DNA of 11,619 bases from Acidobacteriaceae bacterium (GTDB taxonomy: Bacteria > Acidobacteriota > Terriglobia > Bryobacterales > Bryobacteraceae): NCBI GenBank assembly GCA_019245255.1, contig JAFARV010000998.1:1-11619 (forward strand), written 5' to 3'. The notes beneath the pieces are model-generated. The model saw only the letters and a list, made by a program, of their open reading frames with translations, was not told where the DNA came from and searched no databases. Below, piece after piece: positions 1-5,422 of the stretch. Made by a program: the position numbers and the translations under genes. Each line of letters begins with the position of its first letter. The stretch's first letter is position 1.

Positions 1-1
1 A

Positions 2-847
2 CTGACGCTACGTCTATATGACCGTGAAGCGCGCCAATGGCGCCTCTATTGGGCGAACAGCCGAATCGGTCGCCTCGATCCGCCCCAAGTCGGCGACTTC
101 CGCGACGGCCGCGGCGATTTCTATACCACCGACACCATCAACGGCAAAATCGTTCTCATCCGCTATGACTGGACCCGGATGAACTCCGGTGCGCCGCACT
201 TCGAGCAGGCCTTCTCTCCTGACGGTGGCAAGACATGGGAGGTGAACTGGATTACTGACCAGACTCGCACGGGAGAAGCCATCTGGGGTCAGCCGCAGCC
301 AGGCCGTTCCAGCACACCGCCGTCCGGCTCAGTTCCCGCATCGCAATCCACAGCGCGCGATGCACAACACGACTTCGACTTCGACTTTGGCGCATGGAAA
401 ATACTTATCCGTCGCCGGCTTCATCCACTCACCGGTTCTGACGAGTGGACCACGATGGAAGGCACCACCGTCACTAACAAAATCTGGAACGGCCGCGCCA
501 ATCTCGCCACTGTAGAAGCCGATGGCCCGACTGGGCACCTCGAACTGCTTGCTCTGCGTTTATACGATCCGCAGGCCCACCAGTGGAGCATTAGCTTCGC
601 CAACAGTGACTCCTCAGTCCTCAGCGTTCCCGCTGTCGGCACCTTCACCAACGGCCGCGGTGAGTTCTACGATAGCGAAATCTACCGCGGCCGGAATATC
701 CTGGTTCGTTTTTCCATCTGGCCGGTGTCGCCGAAGGAGGTGCATGCCGAACAAGCCTTCTCCACCGATGGCGGTCAAACCTGGGAGACCAACTTGATCA
801 ATACCTACTCCCGGCTGAGCGAACGAGGCGCCGATCCCGCGAACTGA
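2..847 (+). CDS. Tandem-duplicated beta-rich domain protein, 5'-partial
   Basis: The reading frame is open from the first bases of the window to a TGA at 845-847, so the start lies upstream and 281 residues are visible. It holds two copies of one domain. Copy 1 (about residues 1-89, N-terminus missing) and copy 2 (about residues 123-274) share the blocks LRLYD, a short W/FANS stretch, DGRGDFY / NGRGEFY, I-V-x-IRY / ILVRF, and EQAFS-x-DGG-x-TWE. Copy 2 opens with HDFDFDFG and contains a WNGRANL-x-x-x-EADGP stretch. The copies are joined by a Pro/Ser/Gly-rich linker at about residues 90-122. Similar single-domain proteins are annotated as hypothetical and are often secreted; no enzymatic motif is visible and I assign no function. 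An internal ATG at 179 would cut copy 1 in half, so it is not the start. The gene is convergent with the glycosyltransferase, 30 bases away. Confidence 0.85.
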   Translation: MTLRLYDREARQWRLYWANSRIGRLDPPQVGDFRDGRGDFYTTDTINGKIVLIRYDWTRMNSGAPHFEQAFSPDGGKTWEVNWITDQTRTGEAIWGQPQPGRSSTPPSGSVPASQSTARDAQHDFDFDFGAWKILIRRRLHPLTGSDEWTTMEGTTVTNKIWNGRANLATVEADGPTGHLELLALRLYDPQAHQWSISFANSDSSVLSVPAVGTFTNGRGEFYDSEIYRGRNILVRFSIWPVSPKEVHAEQAFSTDGGQTWETNLINTYSRLSERGADPAN

Positions 848-877
848 GCGTGACAGACCGGTGAGGACTCCTCAAAC

Positions 878-2110
878 CTATTTGACAGTCGTACTGTCGG
901 GAACGGCACTATCGGGCTGATACCCGGCGCGACGAACGATCCGGCCACCTTCGACAAGTTCGAAATTCCCGCGGCGCCACATTGCACTGCTCGAGACGTA
1001 ACTTGCAACCCACAACGCAAAGCCAAGCAGATCCCGCAGCGGATACAGCCAGCACTTAGTCAGGCAATTACGATCTCCTGCAACACCGTATCCGATTGCA
1101 ACCGACTCGATCACACGATTTACGAACGCCCAGCCGAGAAGTGCGAATCCCAGCAGCGGGTGGCCGAGCATCAACGCTCCCAGCAGCCCGAAAATGCCGT
1201 ACGGCATGGCAAACACCAGTCCCGTGCCCAGGTGTCCTTTCGGACGTGAGTATTTTGTGCCGGTAGCCCAGCGCATCTGTCGCCCCCACATGCGCCGAAA
1301 CGTCATGGGAGGCACTACGTGATCCACCACGTGCCCCGACAGCGCGACATGATACCCCCGTTCCGCAATCAGGTTTCCGATAACGAAATCATTCGAGAGG
1401 TACTCGCCGGTTGTCTCGTATCCACCGATAGCCTCCAACGCATCCCGCCGTACGGCGATCGTAGGACCAAGTCCAAATTTGATCCCTTCCATCAGGTAGG
1501 CAGTCAACACTCCTGCACTAAATTCAACACTCATTCCGATCGCATCGAGCAGGGACCAGAACCCGCCCGCGTTAAAGCCGCGAAAGATGCACGTCACCAT
1601 CCCTGTCTTCGACTTCAGCATCGGAGGCACCAGGTCGCGGAGATAACTCGGTCCAACCCGTACGTCGCTGTCGCTGGTCACGAGAATGTCGAAGCGCGCC
1701 TCCTCGGCAAGTCGTGAAAACTTGTAGGCTGGGGGATTTGGCCACGGCGGCGGTCCCGTGAAGAGCAATCTCGACGGAATCTCCGGGTGCCGGTCGCATA
1801 CTTTTCGAACGACCGGCACAGCGGTGTCGCTCTCGTTGTCAACTGCAAACAAAATCTCGAAGCTCGGGTACTTCTGGCGGAAGAAGCTTTCTAAATTCCG
1901 TTCCATCTGCGACTCGAGGCCATGCAGCGGTTTTAGTATGGAGACCGGCAGCAGTTGCTGATTGCGGAGGGAACTTGCTTCCTTGTGCTGGCGGGCGGAG
2001 TCGCGATGAAACTTAAATCCTCCCATCAAAGCCAGGCACAGGAAGACTGTGGACGAAAGTGTCCCAACGCCTGCCAACACAAGCAGGGCGGTCGCGAAGG
2101 CGGTCAGCAC
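878..2110 (-). CDS. hpnI: GT21-type membrane glycosyltransferase, HpnI-like
   Basis: The 410-residue product is an inner-membrane glycosyltransferase of the ceramide glucosyltransferase / HpnI type. An N-terminal membrane helix (about 4-30) is followed by a GT-A catalytic domain: SILKPLHG at 57-64, the metal/nucleotide-sugar DSD at 147-149, D241 as probable catalytic base, and the (Q/R)xxRW motif RQMRW at 277-281. Hydrophobic segments at about 297-325 and 355-375 form the C-terminal membrane part. In hopanoid producers HpnI transfers N-acetylglucosamine from UDP-GlcNAc to bacteriohopanetetrol; the same fold also serves glycosphingolipid synthesis. No other hopanoid gene is in the window, so the acceptor, and therefore the symbol, is an inference. 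The start is a GTG, the first possible start after an in-frame TAG; no well-spaced Shine-Dalgarno is seen. It lies 6 bases after the small acidic ORF and probably shares its transcript. Confidence 0.85.
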   Translation of the reverse strand: MLTAFATALLVLAGVGTLSSTVFLCLALMGGFKFHRDSARQHKEASSLRNQQLLPVSILKPLHGLESQMERNLESFFRQKYPSFEILFAVDNESDTAVPVVRKVCDRHPEIPSRLLFTGPPPWPNPPAYKFSRLAEEARFDILVTSDSDVRVGPSYLRDLVPPMLKSKTGMVTCIFRGFNAGGFWSLLDAIGMSVEFSAGVLTAYLMEGIKFGLGPTIAVRRDALEAIGGYETTGEYLSNDFVIGNLIAERGYHVALSGHVVDHVVPPMTFRRMWGRQMRWATGTKYSRPKGHLGTGLVFAMPYGIFGLLGALMLGHPLLGFALLGWAFVNRVIESVAIGYGVAGDRNCLTKCWLYPLRDLLGFALWVASYVSSSAMWRRGNFELVEGGRIVRRAGYQPDSAVPDSTTVK

Positions 2111-2116
2111 CCCCTA

Positions 2117-2344
2117 TTATGGCACCCGGTGACCCTTTGCGCGCTTGCCGCTCTGGTCTTCACGATCCTTCGCGGCGTCCTCTTCCAGTTGCTCGTTTGG
2201 CTTCTTGTTGTTCATGGCGTAGTAGCCCTCGAGCGTCGCATGCGAGTCCACACTGTCTTCCAGCGTCCTCGCCGCCTCCTTCTCGAGTTCCGCACTACTT
2301 TCCACCATGTCTTCGGGTCTTTCGTGCTCTCTTTGATCCGGCAT
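2117..2344 (-). CDS. Small acidic hydrophilic protein, unknown function
   Basis: I do not recognise this 75-residue product. It is strongly charged, rich in Glu, Asp and Lys, has no Cys or Trp and no hydrophobic segment, so a soluble, largely helical or disordered protein is expected. Reasons to believe it is real: it starts with ATG 11 bases after the DUF488 stop and ends with TAA 6 bases before the glycosyltransferase start, all on one strand, and its codons favour G/C in the third position as its neighbours do. The frame stays open upstream to an ATG at 2437, but that would overlap the end of DUF488 and adds an unconvincing N-terminus, so the inner ATG is preferred. The ribosome binding site is weak (AGAAAG about 6 bases upstream), which would fit translational coupling to DUF488. 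Confidence 0.55.
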   Translation of the reverse strand: MPDQREHERPEDMVESSAELEKEAARTLEDSVDSHATLEGYYAMNNKKPNEQLEEDAAKDREDQSGKRAKGHRVP

Positions 2345-2355
2345 GTGAGTGCTTT

Positions 2356-2916
2356 CTATTTGCTGGACTCCGGCGCGGCGGCGCTTGTTTCCGGCATTCG
2401 CGGATACACAATCTGTAAACCCGTTACCTGGGCCCAAGGAGTAAGCGTATGCGGTTTGGCGCTTTTCTCGCTCAAAATGTCGAGCACATCAAAGCCGCGA
2501 ATGAGAAGCGCATCCCCGACGAGCGAGCGGTGGCACCGCCACGGCACTGCTTCCGCGCACATGACAACGGTCCGGGTTGCGCCGGCGATCGCGATCAGAT
2601 CGTCCAGCGCTTGCACGAATTCGCCGGTTTGCATGTAATCCGCGTAACCGCGAAAGGAAAGGTTTTCCCACCCGAGATTTGGCGAGTCCGCACGCGGGCG
2701 GCGAAGCCCGCCCAGCCCCTTCATATGCAGGTAGGAAATGTGTCGCTCTTCGAGCAGACCGCGCAGGGCACTCTGGTCATATTGGGGATTGCGGCGCGAT
2801 CGAGGTACCGTCCGTATGTCGGCCAGAGTTGTGATTCCGAATGTACCGAGAATCTCGAGAAATCGCTCAGCCGGGCGTGTCGAGTGCCCGATCGTGTAGA
2901 TCGGTCCGCGTGTCAT
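2356..2916 (-). CDS. DUF488 family protein
   Basis: The 186-residue product has all the hallmarks of the DUF488 family: YTIGHS near the N-terminus (IGHS at 9-12), DIRTVPRS at 33-40, the LGGLRRP block at 68-74, and the signature Cys-Ala-Glu ... Cys-His-Arg at 120-130 (C120, C128, H129, R130). No signal peptide or membrane segment is visible, so it should be cytosolic. The biochemical role of the family is unsettled; the conserved Cys/His/Arg cluster suggests a metal or nucleic-acid related or redox function, which is inference only. The Ala/Ser/Pro-rich last ten residues are outside the conserved core. The ATG has no clear Shine-Dalgarno; an AT-rich stretch lies just upstream. It is divergent from the SDR gene and is the first gene of the DUF488 - small ORF - glycosyltransferase run. 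Confidence 0.9.
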   Translation of the reverse strand: MTRGPIYTIGHSTRPAERFLEILGTFGITTLADIRTVPRSRRNPQYDQSALRGLLEERHISYLHMKGLGGLRRPRADSPNLGWENLSFRGYADYMQTGEFVQALDDLIAIAGATRTVVMCAEAVPWRCHRSLVGDALLIRGFDVLDILSEKSAKPHTLTPWAQVTGLQIVYPRMPETSAAAPESSK

Positions 2917-3007
2917 CTAAGAACGATCATGTAATATAAAACGCGTTCCCGTTGCGGACTTGCCATCGACGTGTGAGGGGCAAGCGGCTCGGATCTTAAG
3001 GAGCAGC
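2917..3007. promoter_or_regulatory. Divergent intergenic region between DUF488 and SDR, probable promoters
   Basis: These 91 bases separate two divergently read genes, so promoters for both are expected here. The visible signal is an AT-rich block at about 2928-2941 (containing TAATATAAAA) in otherwise GC-rich DNA, which could supply a -10 element on either strand. I found no convincing -35 hexamer at standard spacing for either direction, so no start site is assigned. Confidence 0.35.
2998..3003 (+). promoter_or_regulatory. Ribosome binding site that sets the SDR start
   Basis: AAGGAG lies 4 bases before the ATG at 3008. It is the clearest Shine-Dalgarno in the window. It places the start 16 codons after an in-frame ATG at 2960, whose extra residues do not resemble an SDR N-terminus. 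Confidence 0.8.
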
Positions 3008-3820
3008 ATGGCAAGGTTTTCAGGAAAAAACATATTAGTCACAGGAGCCTCATCCGGAATCGGCGAGGCAGTTGCAATTCGCTTGGCTCAGGAAGGTGGA
3101 AACGTCGCGATTAATTACAACAGCGGAGCCGATCGCGCAGAGAACGTCAGAAAGAAAGCCGAGGAGGCCGGCGTCTCCGGTGGCAACAAAAGTGGCCGCC
3201 ATCTGACCGTTAAGGCGAACCTAGCGGATGAGCAGCAAATCACCGGGATGTTCCAGCAGGTCCTGAAGGAGTTTGGCACCCTCGACGTCCTGATCAACAA
3301 CTCCGGTATTCAGAAGCCCGTGCCCAGCCACGAGCTGACGTCAGCCGATTTCGACCAGATACTGAACGTCAATCTTCGAGGTGCGTTTCTATGCTCGCGC
3401 GAGGCCATCAAGCACTGGTTATCGCGCAGCGCAAAAGGTGTGATCGTGAATAACTCGAGCGTCCACGAGATCATCCCGAAGCCGAAATATCTGCCATATT
3501 CCATCAGTAAGGGCGGGATGGAGAACATGACGAAAAGTCTCGCCCTTGAGTACGCCGATCGCAACATCCGCATCAATGCGGTCGGCCCGGGCGCGATCGT
3601 AACCCCGATCAACAATGCCTGGATCAACAACCCTAAGGCGCGAGCAGAAGTGGAGAGCCACATCCCGATGGGTCGCGCCGGCGAAGTCGAGGAGATATCC
3701 TCCGTATTCGCCTTCCTCGCGTCGGATGAGGCCTCTTACGTTACCGGTCAGACTCTGTTCGCCTGCGGTGGACTGACCCTCTATCCGGAGTTTCGCGTCG
3801 CTTGGTCGTCCGGTGAGTAG
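3008..3820 (+). CDS. Glucose 1-dehydrogenase-type SDR oxidoreductase
   Basis: The 270-residue product is a classical short-chain dehydrogenase that closely resembles bacterial glucose 1-dehydrogenase (about 261 residues), which oxidises D-glucose to glucono-1,5-lactone with NAD(P)+. Visible elements: Rossmann glycine motif TGASSGIG at 12-19, NNSG at 97-100 (usually NNAG), N122, catalytic Ser151 in the SSVHE block, YSISK with Tyr164 and Lys168, and a C-terminal run GPGAIVTPIN, IPMGRAGE, EASYVTGQTLFACGG, LTLYP that follows the glucose dehydrogenase pattern. Differences: FACGG instead of the usual FADGG, and extra residues around 56-64 (SGGNKSGR) before the second strand region. The sugar substrate is inferred from similarity; a related polyol or sugar is possible. 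It is a single gene, divergent from DUF488 and convergent with the small membrane protein. Cytosolic. Confidence 0.88.
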   Translation: MARFSGKNILVTGASSGIGEAVAIRLAQEGGNVAINYNSGADRAENVRKKAEEAGVSGGNKSGRHLTVKANLADEQQITGMFQQVLKEFGTLDVLINNSGIQKPVPSHELTSADFDQILNVNLRGAFLCSREAIKHWLSRSAKGVIVNNSSVHEIIPKPKYLPYSISKGGMENMTKSLALEYADRNIRINAVGPGAIVTPINNAWINNPKARAEVESHIPMGRAGEVEEISSVFAFLASDEASYVTGQTLFACGGLTLYPEFRVAWSSGE

Positions 3821-3889
3821 ACCGGCGAAACGGCACCGGCTTAGTACCTAATTGCCATAAATTCTGATACGCAGCAGGCGGCGTGTGGG

Positions 3890-3924
3890 GCAGGATGGTA
3901 TCCTGCGCACCGATTGCCAATCGG
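3890..3924. terminator. Two tandem perfect stem-loops, possible bidirectional terminator
   Basis: The first hairpin at 3890-3906 has a 7-base perfect stem (GCAGGAT / ATCCTGC) with a 3-base loop. The second at 3910-3924 has a 6-base perfect stem (CCGATT / AATCGG) with a 3-base loop. They are 3 bases apart and lie in the gap between two convergent genes (SDR and the small membrane protein), where transcription from both sides must end. Neither is followed by a T-run, so this is not a textbook intrinsic terminator; mRNA-end protection or a short dispersed palindrome are alternatives. Confidence 0.4.
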
Positions 3925-4005
3925 GGCAACTGGGCGGGTTACGAATGCGTTAGCAACCGGCCCTACAGCGCTACAAACCTATACGCAAACTTCTGCAATT
4001 AGGCA

Positions 4006-4374
4006 CTAGCCGCCGCGCACAACCATAGCGCGTAAAAACACGTTGTAGCCGAACGCTTCGCACGCGATTGCCCCTGTAATGGAGATCACCACGCAGACGA
4101 GCAAAACCAGCGCGTACTGAAGAGCGGTCAGCATCATCGTAGACGGACGCGCGAAGAGGGCTCGTTGCACCAGGAAGGCGCAATATACCTGCACTCCGTA
4201 GAACGCGAACGCCAGAACATGCGCGGCCGCCGTGAGCCCCCCTACGATACCCTGCCCCGCACGGGCCGCTGCGACTGCACACGTGATCGATAAGTAGAGG
4301 ACCAAAATCGGCACACCAAGGGCCAAAAGCAGACGTAGCAAGTTCTTCCCCTGGTATCTGCTGCGATCTCGCAC
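4006..4374 (-). CDS. Small membrane protein, three predicted helices
   Basis: I do not recognise a family. The 122-residue product is mostly hydrophobic, with helices at about 11-35, 42-70 and 80-105, a basic N-terminus (MRDRSRYQGK) and a short polar tail ending VVRGG. The hydrophobic pattern and G/C-biased third codon positions favour this frame over the Arg/Gly-rich frame that overlaps it on the same strand. The start is a GTG with no clear ribosome binding site; a start a few codons further in is possible. It stands alone, divergent from the DinB-like gene and convergent with the SDR gene. Nothing in the sequence indicates substrate or partner. Confidence 0.6.
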   Translation of the reverse strand: MRDRSRYQGKNLLRLLLALGVPILVLYLSITCAVAAARAGQGIVGGLTAAAHVLAFAFYGVQVYCAFLVQRALFARPSTMMLTALQYALVLLVCVVISITGAIACEAFGYNVFLRAMVVRGG

Positions 4375-4556
4375 ACTCTGTGGTGCCGAGGCTTATCCCT
4401 ACCTCTTCTCCTCTGTCAAGCGATTTTACTGCTTTCTGCGCATGCCCGCGATCACTCGCGATCTCAATGTCGATCGGGCGCAGGCGAAGCGCGCCGAACG
4501 CTTCAATGCTCTTGGGGTATGCTGCATCTAAGCCATCCCGCGCGGAGCAAACGTCT
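4375..4556. other. Intergenic region between divergent genes, no assignable element
   Basis: These 182 bases lie upstream of both the small membrane protein and the DinB-like gene. An ATG at 4380 is in frame with the DinB-like gene, but the translation up to 4556 is Ser/Arg/Pro-rich and does not look coding. A GGAG at about 4544-4547 precedes the TTG chosen as the DinB start. I could not identify a promoter pair with good spacing. Confidence 0.4.
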
Positions 4557-5075
4557 TTGAGAGCCAGCCTGAAAGTGCGTACTCTCGTTTGGGTTCTGCT
4601 GATGACTTTAAGCTTCAGCGGAGTAGCGGCTTCGGCCGATCCCGCGGGAGAATATGCAAAACACCTTGCCGCTTTGAGTAAGCTGTCGATCGCCGTAGCG
4701 GAAGCTATGCCAGCCGACCGCTACGGGTTTCGTCCGCACCCGGAGTCGATGACGTTTGGCCAGCTGATGTCTCACATTGCGGCAACGAATTATCAGTTTT
4801 GCGCTGGTCTGAAGGATTCTAATCCCCCTGATTTGCCTTCGCCCACCGTAAAAGATGGAACGGTCAAGTTCTTGAGCGATTCCTTCGATTACTGTTCCGG
4901 CATCATTGCGGGATTGACAGAGGAACAACTGATTCGTGCGCACAACTCGCCTGACGGGCGGCTACCCGGAAGAGAGGTTTTGCTCGCCATGTACGTTCAC
5001 GTTGCACACCATCGCGGGCAAGCGGAAATTTACCTGCGCGACAACGGTATAAAGCCGCCGCCATATAGGATTTAG
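4557..5075 (+). CDS. Exported DinB-like metal-binding protein
   Basis: The product (172 residues from the start chosen here) has the DinB four-helix-bundle pattern: GQLMSHIAATNY with metal-ligand candidate His73, then a C-terminal YVHVAHHRGQAE block with His148, His151 and His152, and the family-typical ending YLRDNGIKPP. DinB-fold proteins usually bind a divalent metal through three His; some are thiol-dependent S-transferases, most have no known reaction. The N-terminus is a convincing signal peptide: basic residues (RASLKVR), a hydrophobic core (LVWVLLMTLSF) and a VAASA cleavage region, so the protein is probably exported. The start is uncertain: TTG at 4557 (GGAG about 9 bases upstream) or GTG at 4578; a farther ATG at 4380 would bury the signal peptide. 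It ends 6 bases from the toxin remnant on the other strand. Confidence 0.8.
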   Translation: MRASLKVRTLVWVLLMTLSFSGVAASADPAGEYAKHLAALSKLSIAVAEAMPADRYGFRPHPESMTFGQLMSHIAATNYQFCAGLKDSNPPDLPSPTVKDGTVKFLSDSFDYCSGIIAGLTEEQLIRAHNSPDGRLPGREVLLAMYVHVAHHRGQAEIYLRDNGIKPPPYRI

Positions 5076-5144
5076 AGCGCAATCCCGTTCAGCCCACCAG
5101 ACCAAGTCCTCGAAAGCCGACGAGTCAAACTCGACCCTTCTCAC
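5076..5144 (-). pseudogene. Truncated Txe/YoeB-type toxin remnant
   Basis: The GTG at 5144 overlaps the antitoxin stop in a GTGA arrangement typical of type II toxin-antitoxin operons. About 21 codons follow that match the start of Txe/YoeB toxins (VRRVEFDSS, then AFEDLVWWAERD, comparable to the SWDDYLYW region of YoeB). After about 5082 the frame continues only as the antisense of the end of the DinB-like gene, to a stop at 4962, and loses all resemblance. Intact toxins of this family are about 85 residues, with the catalytic Glu, Arg and C-terminal His/Tyr in the missing part, so no RNase activity is expected. The break lies 6 bases from the DinB stop, suggesting a deletion or recombination joint. 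The family match rests on a short segment. Confidence 0.6.
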
Positions 5145-5350
5145 AATCCAAGCTTTGCGGCGGCCTCATCGAGAGATATGCCGTCGCGCCGCTCTAAAGA
5201 CGCGAGAAGGCGATCCTTCATTGTTTTCGATTTGAGCAGGTAGGCAGTTTCACGGTCCGATGTGATCTCTCTCCATAGCTCAATGGGAACGATCACTGCG
5301 GTCGGCTCGCCTGCTTCGTTAGAGACGATCTGGATATCGCGATCCGGCAC
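5141..5350 (-). CDS. Antitoxin-like protein (Phd/YefM style), orphaned
   Basis: The 69-residue product resembles type II antitoxins of Phd/YefM type: a GEPTAVIVPIELWREI segment (the strand and helix after the usual G-x-P-x-AV motif), then ETAYLLKS and MKDRLLASLE, matching the E-T-x-YLL-x-S ... RL pattern of YefM/Axe antitoxins, and a C-terminal tail (GISLDEAAAKLG) where toxin binding normally occurs. It is shorter at the N-terminus than many Phd proteins. The start is GTG, directly limited by an in-frame TAA 4 codons upstream, with AAAGAG about 12 bases away as a weak ribosome site. The toxin that should follow is truncated, so if expressed it would act only as a DNA-binding autoregulator or as neutraliser of related toxins elsewhere; that is inference. 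It lies on the same strand 72 bases downstream of the transporter. Confidence 0.65.
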   Translation of the reverse strand: MPDRDIQIVSNEAGEPTAVIVPIELWREITSDRETAYLLKSKTMKDRLLASLERRDGISLDEAAAKLGL

Positions 5351-5422
5351 AATTTGAGCTTACTCTTTATTTCGCGAGTCGTTGGTCCGCCAGACCTGGC
5401 TTCCTTACTTCCCAAACCGGGC

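Noticed and set aside
1955..2638. Long hydrophobic ORF on the + strand (227 residues)
   Set aside because: It lies antisense to the glycosyltransferase start, the acidic small ORF and DUF488. Its hydrophobic stretch is the mirror of Glu/Asp-rich codons; no family features.
2960..3007. Upstream ATG giving a 16-residue longer SDR
   Set aside because: The extra residues do not fit an SDR N-terminus, and the strong AAGGAG is placed for the ATG at 3008.
3971..4282. Overlapping 103-residue minus-strand ORF in another frame
   Set aside because: Arg/Gly/Ser-rich product; the frame ending at 4006 gives coherent membrane helices and better third-position bias.
4962..5144. 60-residue ORF as a complete toxin gene
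   Set aside because: Only the first 21 or so codons look like a toxin; the rest is antisense of the DinB-like gene end. Treated as a remnant.
5389..5400. Short inverted repeat GCCAG/CTGGC between transporter and antitoxin
   Set aside because: Five-base stem with a two-base loop and no T-run; too weak to call a terminator.
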